64,000 nucleotides of DNA, taken from positions 62,001 to 126,000 of the forward strand of contig CAMIIP010000005.1 in the NCBI GenBank assembly GCA_946222285.1. Direction: 5' to 3'. Both the position numbers and the translations under genes were made by a program. A model generated the notes under the pieces. The model did no database searches, was not told the origin of the DNA, and saw only the letters and a list, made by a program, of their open reading frames with translations. Below are positions 17,414-25,037 of this stretch, piece by piece; within the stretch, counting starts at the first letter, position 1, and each line of letters opens with the position of its first letter. The stretch is from an uncultured Rothia sp. GTDB taxonomy: Bacteria; Actinomycetota; Actinomycetes; Actinomycetales; Micrococcaceae.

Positions 17414-18393
17414 GCTTCCTCCTGGAACACTTTTCCCGCTTCAAAAACAAGGACGGGAGCAGCAACCGGTTCGCCGCGGAAGGTTGTATTCTCAATCAAA
17501 GCTAACAGGGTTCCCTCGGGGGCATAGGCTGCGGAAGTTTCTTGCTGACCAGCAGGTTCAGAGGGGGCGATCCGACGGCCATGGGACAGATCAGTTGCCT
17601 CCGTTACGCTCAACTGCCGGACGGCGAAAAGCTGGGCTGCGGCGTCCTCTAACGAAAGAAGCGGTAGAGGTTCTTCGCGCTCACGAATTTGTGCAAGAGT
17701 ATCTAGACTATAAGCCTGCTCCACTCGATTCTCACCAATACGGGTGCGGCGCAAAGCAGTCAAATGCCCACCGATACCTAGAGCCGTACCTAAGTCACGG
17801 GCCAGCGCACGAATATAGGTTCCAGAAGAACATGAAACGGTCACTTCAAGATCAATGACCCGCGCTGTTTCTGCCTGAACCTGAATTTCTGAGCGAGTAA
17901 CAGAGTGAACCTCAAACTGAGAGATATTCACCGGACGAGCCTTGAGCTCAATCTTTTGCCCCTCACGTACGCGGGAATAAGAGCGAACGCCATCCACTTT
18001 AATCGCCGAAACAGAAGCTGGAACCTGCAAAATATCGCCGGTTAGCTGGGCAACTTCAGCAACAATCTGCTCATCGGAAACCGCATCAACTAGAACAGAC
18101 TCAGCGATGGCAAGGGTCTCCCCCTCCATGTCGTCCGTCACGGTAGAGATGCCCAGTCGCATGGTTGCCGTATAGGTTTTACTTTCTCCTACAAGCCAGG
18201 TCAGCAGTTTGGTTGCCTTCCCAATACCCAAGATGAGCACGCCAGTAGCCATCGGATCAAGCGTTCCAGCGTGCCCCACCTTGCGAGTTTGAGCGAGTCT
18301 GCGAACACGAGAGACCACATCGTGACTCGTCATGCCTGCAGGTTTGTCAACGACAATAAGCCCCGAGGGACCTTCATGTTGTTTTTTCGCCAC
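17410..18393 (-). CDS. truB: tRNA pseudouridine-55 synthase
   Basis: 327 residues. Converts U55 of the tRNA T-loop to pseudouridine. The catalytic motif GHAGTLDPMATGVL carries the Asp nucleophile near residue 43. KPAGMTSHDVV precedes it, and the SGTYIRALARDLG motif is near residue 190. The C-terminal part is the extended form usual in actinobacteria. It starts 5 bases after the rbfA stop and overlaps the next gene by 4, so it lies in one transcript rbfA-truB-two membrane proteins-ribF. Confidence 0.96.
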   Translation of the reverse strand: MAKKQHEGPSGLIVVDKPAGMTSHDVVSRVRRLAQTRKVGHAGTLDPMATGVLILGIGKATKLLTWLVGESKTYTATMRLGISTVTDDMEGETLAIAESVLVDAVSDEQIVAEVAQLTGDILQVPASVSAIKVDGVRSYSRVREGQKIELKARPVNISQFEVHSVTRSEIQVQAETARVIDLEVTVSCSSGTYIRALARDLGTALGIGGHLTALRRTRIGENRVEQAYSLDTLAQIREREEPLPLLSLEDAAAQLFAVRQLSVTEATDLSHGRRIAPSEPAGQQETSAAYAPEGTLLALIENTTFRGEPVAAPVLVFEAGKVFQEEA

Positions 18394-18398
18394 GAGAC

Positions 18399-18839
18399 TT
18401 ACGCCTCTTCAGATTCTTCTTCGTCAGCTTTCTTGTAAGGATCAGCGTCACCGGCGTAGGTAGCTCCGGCAGAAGATTCAGCTAACTCTTCATCGCGGCT
18501 ACGCGCATTACGCAGTAGCTCTTCAATGTGCTGAGCATTGACGGGAATCTCGTCAGCGACGAAAGTAAGGGTAGGGGTGAGCCGGGCGGTGATATTCTTG
18601 CCCACCTCCGAGCGCAACACTCCCTTAGCCGATTCTAGGGCGGCCTGGGTAGATGCCTGTTCCTCAGCACTTCCGTAGACGGTGTAGTAGACGGTTGCGT
18701 GCTGGAGATCGTTGGTAACGCGTGCATCGGTAATGGTCACGAATCCCAGACGAGGATCTTTGATTCGACGTTCGAGGGCTTGGGCGACGATGACCTTAAT
18801 TCGGTCTGCCAAGCGAGCGGCGCGTGCTGCATCTGCCAT
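18399..18839 (-). CDS. rbfA: 30S ribosome-binding factor RbfA
   Basis: 146 residues. Late 30S assembly factor that binds near helix 1 of 16S rRNA and aids cold adaptation. The KH-like fold region is recognisable: RLADRIKVIVAQALERR, DPRLGFVTITDARVTNDL, VYYTVYG, and PTLTFVADEI. The acidic C-terminal tail (about 30 residues, Asp/Glu-rich) is typical of actinobacterial RbfA. Normally directly downstream of infB; here 2.5 kb of plus-strand genes and repeats separate them. Confidence 0.95.
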   Translation of the reverse strand: MADAARAARLADRIKVIVAQALERRIKDPRLGFVTITDARVTNDLQHATVYYTVYGSAEEQASTQAALESAKGVLRSEVGKNITARLTPTLTFVADEIPVNAQHIEELLRNARSRDEELAESSAGATYAGDADPYKKADEEESEEA

Positions 18840-18872
18840 GAGGGGTGTCTCCTTTGGGTTGAGTGCTTACGG

Positions 18873-18978
18873 CAACCCACAAAACACGCGGGAGGAGTGC
18901 TCCCTCATATTTTCTGAGAAGCGCTGGACGCTTCTGGGAAAACATTCGGACAGAGCCTCCCGCTTTATTTTTGGGTTT
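18873..18978. repeat. Long imperfect palindrome (repeat family copy, left of islet)
   Basis: Outer arms AACCCA/TGGGTT and GCGGGAGG/CCTCCCGC enclose an inner TTTTCTGAGAAGCG...CGCTTCTGGGAAAA hairpin. The core 18888-18963 aligns over its whole length with the reverse complement of the core at 21194-21267, with few differences. It occupies most of the gap between the rbfA start and the divergent zinc-finger gene. The rest of this gap shows no gene. Confidence 0.8.
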
Positions 18979-19127
18979 TCCGTACGGGCAGCAACAAAAG
19001 TTTTTGTTCTTGAGTTTTAGTTTATCGGTGATTGCAGTTCAATGCAGAATGCACCTCGCACAGATTGGCGTGTGCAGATAATTTTTAGGCGCCCCTCATG
19101 CAACATTTCACTTGTTAGTATGTGGGT

Positions 19128-19484
19128 ATGTTGAGCGAAACCATCTGTAGCTACTGTCTTAGACCACGTGAAAAAGTAGGTCCCCTCGTGCGAAGCCCCC
19201 TTGCCGCAATCTGCCAAGACTGCGCACAGCGGGCACTCGCTCTCTTAGAAGAACATCATGCGAATACAGAAACTTGGACCCTCTCATCTTTTCAATCCGA
19301 GATGAAGAACGAGGAAATCTTGAATCGTCTTCCCGAAGTAGCCGCCGCAGAAGTTCAGGTCGAAGAGCATCTTACCGAATGGGTCAAAATTGCCCGCGTT
19401 CGCAAAATTAGTTGGGATCGTATTGGTAAGTCTTTAGGCATGACTCGTCAATCAGCCTGGGAACGTTTCAAAGATAAAATCTAA
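19128..19484 (+). CDS. Small protein with ClpX-type zinc finger and C-terminal HTH
   Basis: 118 residues from ATG 19128. A GTG two codons earlier is also possible. Cys7, Cys10, Cys29 and Cys32 form a CxxC-18-CxxC finger that resembles the N-terminal zinc domain of ClpX (CSYC...ICQDCA). A helical middle part follows. The C-terminal helix-turn-helix ISWDRIGKSLGMTRQSAWERF-like segment (about residues 94-114) resembles sigma-70 region 4 and is similar to that of the gene at 60343. A DNA-binding regulator or a Clp-linked adaptor are both possible. It precedes the MFS gene on the same strand. Confidence 0.75.
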   Translation: MLSETICSYCLRPREKVGPLVRSPLAAICQDCAQRALALLEEHHANTETWTLSSFQSEMKNEEILNRLPEVAAAEVQVEEHLTEWVKIARVRKISWDRIGKSLGMTRQSAWERFKDKI

Positions 19485-19487
19485 GCT

Positions 19488-19606
19488 GGTTTCAAGAAAA
19501 CTTATTCATAAGGGGTACTTCGACTTTCCAACCAGGCGGGAAAGGTGCTTACTACCGATGTGCCCCTTTAACTTTAAGAGGCGCAGTCATCCTTATGAAG
19601 AAACCC
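19488..19606. repeat. Imperfect palindrome with TTATTCATAAGG ends
   Basis: GGTTTC...TTATTCATAAGGGG on the left faces CCCC...CCTTATGAAGAAACC on the right. The left end repeats the terminal sequence of the element at 28541. It lies between the zinc-finger gene and the MFS promoter and may act as a terminator. Confidence 0.6.
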
Positions 19607-19648
19607 CATACACACATATATTCAACAAAATAACCTTAATTTTCGTAC

Positions 19649-19679
19649 GTCAGGTCATACCTGACATATACTGTCAGGC
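19649..19679 (+). promoter_or_regulatory. Promoter with overlapping palindromic operator for the MFS gene
   Basis: GTCAGGT-CAT-ACCTGAC (19649-19665) is a perfect 7-bp-arm palindrome. A -10-like TATACT (19667-19672) follows, and 7 bases later comes the ATG of the transporter. A further half-site TGTCAGG (19672-19678) overlaps the expected start point. This implies a leaderless mRNA and a repressor that would block the promoter. No clear -35 is seen. Confidence 0.55.
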
Positions 19680-20939
19680 ATGACCTTACATTTCTTTCAC
19701 TTTTCTTCGCTTCGGAAACCATCTGGTTTATTCACCACCAGTTTCCTTGAGAGCCTTGGAGACAGCTTTTCCCGATCCTTACTACCAATTGTGGCTGTCA
19801 GTTTTCTCAACACAGGTACTCAAATCGTAGGTATAATCAATTCCTTTGGACTCATCGCTTTTCTCCTCCTATCGTTACCTCTTGGCATATTGGCTGACAG
19901 AACCGGTGCACCCCACAAACTTATGTTGTTTGGCACCATAAGCCGTGCTGTATTGACGTTGAGCGTTGTATTTACTTTTTCCTTAGGACTTCTCAAAGAT
20001 GGAATTGGAATCGCCATCCTCATGATGTTGGCACTACTTATTGGAATTGCAGATGTTGCATTTTCATCGGGGCAATCATTGCTAATACCGCAGTTAGTAG
20101 CCCAGAGCGAAGTTCGTTCAATCTATGGAAAAGTGCAGGCTATTTCTCAAACTGGTGGGGCGCTCGGTCCACTCATGCTTTCTGTAACGTTGGCGATGTT
20201 AGCGGCACCGATAGCATGGATTATTTCTGCTATATTCTATATATTTTCTGCCTTTTCGCAGCGAACTATTCCTGTTCCTAAAGCCTCACCAACCGAGATT
20301 AGAGCGAAGCAATCTCCATTTCAACAGGTAAAGGACGGCGTAAGGGAATTATTTTCTCACTCTTCATTGGCGATTGTTACTACATCAAACGCATTGACGA
20401 ATGCAAGCGTCATGGCCGCCAATACCTTGGTCCCGGTAATAGCGCTAACTATACTAAATCTTTCACCTGCTCAATTTGCGTTTACTGCAATTTTTGGTTC
20501 GATCTCAGGAATTCTTGGTGCTTCTTATGCCTCTGCTTTAACTGATAAATTTGGGTTGGCACAAACCCGGATATTTTCTGGGTTAGCTCTGTTTGTTGGG
20601 CTTGCAACCTTATGCATTGTAGTTCAGGTGCAAATACATCAGTACAGTTTGATAGCGATTTGCTTTCAATACGCACTCAATGGAGCTTGTACTGCTATGT
20701 TGATGGTTTCCAGTTCCGATTTAGCTCCTCAAATGATTACTGTAGAAAGATTAGGGGCTGTGATGGGCGCAGCTCGTACATTAGTTATTGGAGTTATGCC
20801 GCTATCTGCCCTTACTTTTGGCATGCTAGGCGCGGTCTTTGGAATTATTCCTGCAATGTGGCTCTGGTTAGCTTTGACTCTGCTCGCAGTATTTCCAACT
20901 TTCTTTCTACCTAGGTCGTTAAAGAATCATTCATTTTAG
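19680..20939 (+). CDS. MFS transporter, drug-efflux-like
   Basis: 419 residues with about 12 membrane segments in two halves joined by a cytoplasmic loop near residue 205. GILADRTGAPHKLMLFG between helices 2 and 3 is the MFS signature loop. The overall layout resembles the macrolide/enterobactin exporter group (MefA/EntS-like), but the substrate is unknown. Codon use is clearly more AT-rich than in neighbouring genes (many TTA, ATA, ATT), which suggests acquisition by transfer. It follows a palindromic operator and is probably leaderless. A hairpin and a long palindrome separate it from the convergent infB. Confidence 0.88.
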   Translation: MTLHFFHFSSLRKPSGLFTTSFLESLGDSFSRSLLPIVAVSFLNTGTQIVGIINSFGLIAFLLLSLPLGILADRTGAPHKLMLFGTISRAVLTLSVVFTFSLGLLKDGIGIAILMMLALLIGIADVAFSSGQSLLIPQLVAQSEVRSIYGKVQAISQTGGALGPLMLSVTLAMLAAPIAWIISAIFYIFSAFSQRTIPVPKASPTEIRAKQSPFQQVKDGVRELFSHSSLAIVTTSNALTNASVMAANTLVPVIALTILNLSPAQFAFTAIFGSISGILGASYASALTDKFGLAQTRIFSGLALFVGLATLCIVVQVQIHQYSLIAICFQYALNGACTAMLMVSSSDLAPQMITVERLGAVMGAARTLVIGVMPLSALTFGMLGAVFGIIPAMWLWLALTLLAVFPTFFLPRSLKNHSF

Positions 20940-21074
20940 ATTGGAAACCCTCTAGTAATTCACTAAAACTATCAATTTTGAAGCTATTTCAGAGGAGATA
21001 AATTCTCGATTCCAGTGAAGTATCAGGGTGACCTGAAGTTGATTTCAAGAATTCTTCTCCTCAAAGTGCACGAG

Positions 21075-21116
21075 AGAGCGGAGTGCCCCACCGTGTTCGG
21101 TGGAGCACTCCGCTCT
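21075..21116. terminator. Hairpin between MFS gene and infB
   Basis: AGAGCGGAGTGC...GCACTCCGCTCT with an inner CCACCG/CGGTGG stem and a TGTT loop. It has no T-run on either side. It lies in the 392-bp gene-free gap 20940-21331, which otherwise holds only the long palindrome at 21157. Confidence 0.55.
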
Positions 21117-21156
21117 AATACTCAAAGAGAGTCAAAGTTTGAGAGCTGAGCCCAAA

Positions 21157-21301
21157 GCTAACTAGCCAAACCGCTGTCCCGCCAGGGATACCTGAGCGGG
21201 GGCTCTGTCCGAACGTTTTCTCAGAATCGCTCAACGATTCTCAGAAAACGAGAGGGAGCACTCCCCCGCTCAGGTGTCCGGTGAGGGACAGCTACTAGCT
21301 A
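21157..21301. repeat. Long imperfect palindrome (repeat family copy, right of islet)
   Basis: Outer arms AGCTAACTAGC/GCTACTAGCT and GCTGTCCC/GGGACAGC, then CCTGAGCGGGGG/CCCCCGCTCAGG. The centre is TTTTCTCAGAATCG/CGATTCTCAGAAAA. Its core (about 21194-21267) is an inverted copy of the core at 18888-18963. It lies 30 bases after the infB stop and may also terminate infB. Confidence 0.8.
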
Positions 21302-21331
21302 ATAATGATTTATAGGCTCAGCCTCTCAACC

Positions 21332-24300
21332 TTAGACGCGAGGCTTCTCGCGCATCTCCCAAGTCTCCACGATGTCGCCTTCCTTGATGTCGTTGAAGGA
21401 GCCGAGGCCAATACCGCACTCGTAGCCTTCGCGAACTTCGGTGGCGTCGTCCTTGAAGCGGCGTAGCGACTCGATGGTGAGGTTGTCCTGAACCACGTTG
21501 CCATCGCGTACCAGGCGTGCCTTGGAGTTGCGCTTGATGATGCCGGACTTGACGATGGAACCTGCGATGTTACCCCACTTGGAGGAGCGGAATACTTCGC
21601 GGATTTCTGCTGAGCCGAGTTCGACTTCTTCGTACTCGGGCTTGAGCATACCCTTGACCGCTGCTTCGATTTCTTCGAGTGCACGGTAGATGACGGTGTA
21701 GAACTTGAGTTCTACGCCTTCGCGGTCAGCCAGTTCGGTGACGCGCTCTGCCGGGCGAACGTTGAAGCCGATAATGATGGCGTTATCAACGGTTGCTAGG
21801 TTGACGTCGTTCTGGGTAATCGCACCCACACCGCGGTGGATAACGCGAACCTGAACTTCGTCGCCACCGGCGTCGATCTTCATGATGGACTCTTCGAGAG
21901 CTTCAACAGCACCGGAAACGTCGCCCTTGATGATGAGGTTGAGGGTGTCCATGTTGCCCTCAGCCACAGCGGCATCGAAGGATTCGAGGGTAACGCGCTT
22001 GCGACGCTTAGCCAGCATGGCGTTACGATCGGCAGCTTCACGCTTTTCAGCAATCTGACGCGCGGTGCGCTCTTCCTCGGTGGAGATGAAGGTATCACCA
22101 GCACGGGGAACGGTCGAAAGACCGAGCACCTGAACGGGGCGGGAAGGTCCAGCTTCGGTAACGTTTTTTCCGTTCTCATCGAACATCGCGCGAACGCGAC
22201 CGTGTGCCACACCTGCGACGATAGCGTCACCGATATGCAAGGTACCGGACTGCACGAGCACGGTTGACACAGCACCGCGACCCTTATCAAGGTTGGCTTC
22301 GATGGCAACGCCGCGAGCTTCCTTGTTGGGATTAGCGGTAAGTTCCAGCGCGCCGTCTGCGGTGAGGCAGATAGCTTCGAGAAGCTCATCAATATTCAGA
22401 CCCTGGCGAGCTGAAACGTCAACGAACATGGTGTCGCCACCGTATTCTTCGGGAACCAGACCGTATTCGGTGAGCTGGCCACGAATTTTATCGGGGCTAG
22501 CGCCTTCCTTATCAATCTTGTTCACTGCAACCACGATGGGCACTTCTGCTGCCTTAGCGTGGTTGAAAGCTTCAACGGTCTGGGGCATAACGCCGTCGTC
22601 CGCTGCTACAACGAGCACAGCAATATCGGTGACCTTGGCACCGCGGGCACGCATAGCGGTAAAGGCTTCATGACCGGGGGTATCAATGAAGGTCAGAGTA
22701 CGTTCTTCGCCTTCAACCTCGGTCTGAATCTGGTAAGCACCGATGTGCTGGGTGATACCGCCTGCTTCGCCTTCAATAACCTTGGTGTTACGGATAGCGT
22801 CAAGCAAACGAGTCTTACCGTGGTCAACGTGACCCATAACGGTTACTACAGGAGGACGAATCTCCAAGACGTCGTCGTGCTCTGCATCCGCTTCAGCATC
22901 GAGATCGATATCGAAGGACTCGAAGAGCTCACGTTCTTCGTCTTCAGGAGAGACAATCTGAACCTTGTAACCGAGTTCCTCGCCCAACAGCTCGAAAGTC
23001 TCTTCATCCAATGACTGAGTCTGAGTTGCCATTTCACCGAGGTGGAAGAGCACTGTAATCAGAGAAGCGGGATTCGCGTTAATCTTCTCAGCAAAATCCA
23101 TGATCGAAGCACCGCAACGCATACGGACAACGGTTGAACCGTCACCGCGAGGTACAATCACACCGCCTACTGTAGGCGCCTGAATCTGCTCTTGATCCCT
23201 ACGGTTCTGCTTCTTCTTCTTTTTGTTGCGACCGCCTCCACGTCCGAACGCGCCCTGGGCGTTGCCGCGGCCCAGCCCGCGACTGGGTCCGCCACCACCG
23301 CGACGAGGACCATTATTACCGCCGGCATTTCCACCGCGACCGGGTGTACCACCGGTAGGAGCTGCCATCTTAGCGGGCATCATGTTCGGTGAAGGACGGT
23401 TAGCACCGCCACCGTTTGTGTGTGCGGGACGGGGTGAGCTGTTGTTACCTGCAGGACGTTGACCGCCCTGACCGCCGGCAGGTCGCTGGTTATTACGTCC
23501 ACCGCCTGCGGGGCGAGGACCGCCGTTACCGCCTGCAGGGCGCTGACCACCCTGACCTGCACCTGCGGGACGGGGACCGCCACCGCGTTGGTTGTTGCGT
23601 CCACCGCCTGCGGGACGAGGACCGCCACCACGTTCGTTGCGATCGCCACGCTCATTGCGCTTGCCCATGCCCTGCTGGGATGAGAAAGGGTTGTTACCGG
23701 GGCGAGGACCGGGCTTAGCGCCAGGCTTAGGAACCGCACCCGGTTTAGGAGCTGCTGCGCCAGGTTTCGGTGCTGCCGCACCAGGCTTGGCGGAAGAAGC
23801 CGGCTTGGGAGCAGGTTTGACTGCTTCGTTGCGCCCCATGCCCTGCTGGGTTGAGAAGGGGTTATTGCCGGGGCGAGGACCTGTTACTTTAGTAGCAGGC
23901 TTCTCAGTTGCGGAAGGAGCCGAAGCCTTTTCTGCAGACTTAGCTTCTGCCTGGGCAGCAGGCTTCGTAGCACCGGGCTTAGCCGAGGACGGCGTAGCTT
24001 TCGCTGCACCGGGCTTAGGGGTTGCACCGGGTTTGGGCGTAGCACTCCGAGTACCGGGCTTAGGGGTTGCACCGGGTTTGGGCGTAGCACTCCGAGTACC
24101 GGGCTTAGGTACATTGAAAGACGGTGTAGTTGAAGGTTTTGCTACAGAAGGCTGAGCGGTGGGCTTTGCTTCCGTAGCCTTTTCTTTATTTTCAGCAGGC
24201 TTTTCAGCCGCTGTATTGGGGAACGCTGAACGCAGTTTCTTTTCTACGGGAGGTTCCACGGTAGATGAAGGACCCTTGACGAATTCGCCAAGTTCCTGAA

Positions 24301-24370
24301 GCTTACCGATAGCTTCTTTAGAAGTAATTCCCAGCTCTTTAGCTAGCTGGTGAACGCGGGGCTTAGCCAC
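21332..24370 (-). CDS. infB: Translation initiation factor IF-2
   Basis: 1012 residues, with the long N-terminal extension typical of actinobacteria. Residues 1-50 form the IF2N fold (MAKPRVHQLAKELGITS). Residues 55-390 are low complexity: Pro/Lys/Thr repeats, two perfect copies of a 15-residue unit, two copies of an RPGNNPF-S/T-xQQGMG unit, and a Gly/Arg/Asn-rich stretch. The GTPase core starts near residue 510: GHVDHGKTRL (G1), DTPGHEAF (G3), NKID (G4). Start GTG at 24370 with AGGAG upstream and a GTCCTGG/CCAGGAC hairpin abutting it. The IF-2 promotes fMet-tRNA binding to the 30S subunit. Confidence 0.97.
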   Translation of the reverse strand: MAKPRVHQLAKELGITSKEAIGKLQELGEFVKGPSSTVEPPVEKKLRSAFPNTAAEKPAENKEKATEAKPTAQPSVAKPSTTPSFNVPKPGTRSATPKPGATPKPGTRSATPKPGATPKPGAAKATPSSAKPGATKPAAQAEAKSAEKASAPSATEKPATKVTGPRPGNNPFSTQQGMGRNEAVKPAPKPASSAKPGAAAPKPGAAAPKPGAVPKPGAKPGPRPGNNPFSSQQGMGKRNERGDRNERGGGPRPAGGGRNNQRGGGPRPAGAGQGGQRPAGGNGGPRPAGGGRNNQRPAGGQGGQRPAGNNSSPRPAHTNGGGANRPSPNMMPAKMAAPTGGTPGRGGNAGGNNGPRRGGGGPSRGLGRGNAQGAFGRGGGRNKKKKKQNRRDQEQIQAPTVGGVIVPRGDGSTVVRMRCGASIMDFAEKINANPASLITVLFHLGEMATQTQSLDEETFELLGEELGYKVQIVSPEDEERELFESFDIDLDAEADAEHDDVLEIRPPVVTVMGHVDHGKTRLLDAIRNTKVIEGEAGGITQHIGAYQIQTEVEGEERTLTFIDTPGHEAFTAMRARGAKVTDIAVLVVAADDGVMPQTVEAFNHAKAAEVPIVVAVNKIDKEGASPDKIRGQLTEYGLVPEEYGGDTMFVDVSARQGLNIDELLEAICLTADGALELTANPNKEARGVAIEANLDKGRGAVSTVLVQSGTLHIGDAIVAGVAHGRVRAMFDENGKNVTEAGPSRPVQVLGLSTVPRAGDTFISTEEERTARQIAEKREAADRNAMLAKRRKRVTLESFDAAVAEGNMDTLNLIIKGDVSGAVEALEESIMKIDAGGDEVQVRVIHRGVGAITQNDVNLATVDNAIIIGFNVRPAERVTELADREGVELKFYTVIYRALEEIEAAVKGMLKPEYEEVELGSAEIREVFRSSKWGNIAGSIVKSGIIKRNSKARLVRDGNVVQDNLTIESLRRFKDDATEVREGYECGIGLGSFNDIKEGDIVETWEMREKPRV
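24010..24099. repeat. Two perfect 45-bp tandem repeats in infB
   Basis: The 45-bp unit at 24010-24054 recurs without change at 24055-24099, with a partial third copy after it. It encodes a 15-residue Pro/Gly/Lys/Ala unit twice in the flexible N-terminal part of IF-2. Confidence 0.9.
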
Positions 24371-24379
24371 ATTTCTCCT

Positions 24380-24399
24380 GTCCTGGCTCGCACCAGGAC
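24380..24399 (-). promoter_or_regulatory. Hairpin abutting the infB ribosome binding site
   Basis: GTCCTGG-TGCGAG-CCAGGAC on the minus strand ends directly against AGGAG, 10 bases before the GTG start of infB. It could affect access to the start site. The rest of the 260-bp gap to ylxR has no gene. Confidence 0.45.
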
Positions 24400-24629
24400 G
24401 GCGCGAACCTTTAGTACTTGAGATGAGTAGGTGAGCTTCGGGTGAAGTTACCTACCGTTTTGCCTGTGTGAGAGCACAACAAAGTACTCATCGTGCGGCA
24501 CTCATAGGGTTTCCATCAGTTTTCTGACTCGCTTTCGCATAAAAAGTCGTCAAACTAGTTGACTTACATATTGGTTCGCCTTATTCTTTGCCGTATTTGA
24601 CGGTAAGAATCGAACCGGTTTTTACCGCC

Positions 24630-24908
24630 TTATGCTGTAATCACCAGTTCGTGCGGCTGAACTCGGGTGCGAAATGCCCTGTTAAAAGACCCTTTTTTGA
24701 GGGCTTTAGCAAGACATTCAGAGCTGGAATGTATCCATGCTCCGCGCCCGGGTTTATTTCGTTTCACATCGAATACAGCGTAGGGGATTTTTTCGCCTAT
24801 GCGATTTTCGCAAACGATGCGAACGAGGTTATTGGGGTGGTCTATTGCTCTGCATCCGATACAGGTTCTTTGGGGACTAATCAAACTGCCCTTTCTCGAA
24901 CCGGTCAT
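24630..24908 (-). CDS. ylxR: YlxR family RNA-binding protein (DUF448)
   Basis: 92 residues. The family motif TCIGCR near residue 16, the PGRGAWIH segment near residue 55, and CLAKALKKGSFNRAF are all present. YlxR (RnpM) is a small nucleic-acid-binding protein encoded between nusA and infB. In Firmicutes it has been linked to RNase P and transcription control. The position here between nusA and infB fits. The start ATG 24908 lacks a strong binding site nearby, but the family length fits. Confidence 0.93.
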   Translation of the reverse strand: MTGSRKGSLISPQRTCIGCRAIDHPNNLVRIVCENRIGEKIPYAVFDVKRNKPGRGAWIHSSSECLAKALKKGSFNRAFRTRVQPHELVITA

Positions 24909-25037
24909 GATGTAAAGCGGACTTCAGCAGAGAATTTTGGGGCACAGCAAAGAGCCTCAAGGCAAAATAATCCGCAAAGTCACACAGACTACCTACAAGT
25001 TTAGTCCCCAAGTGGGGGTTGCGCGCAACTAAGTGAG

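Noticed and set aside
23592..24155. 187-codon plus-strand frame opposite infB
   Set aside because: It is antisense to the Pro/Gly/Lys repeats of IF-2 and has a Gly/Pro/Ala composition that follows from that. No binding site or family match.
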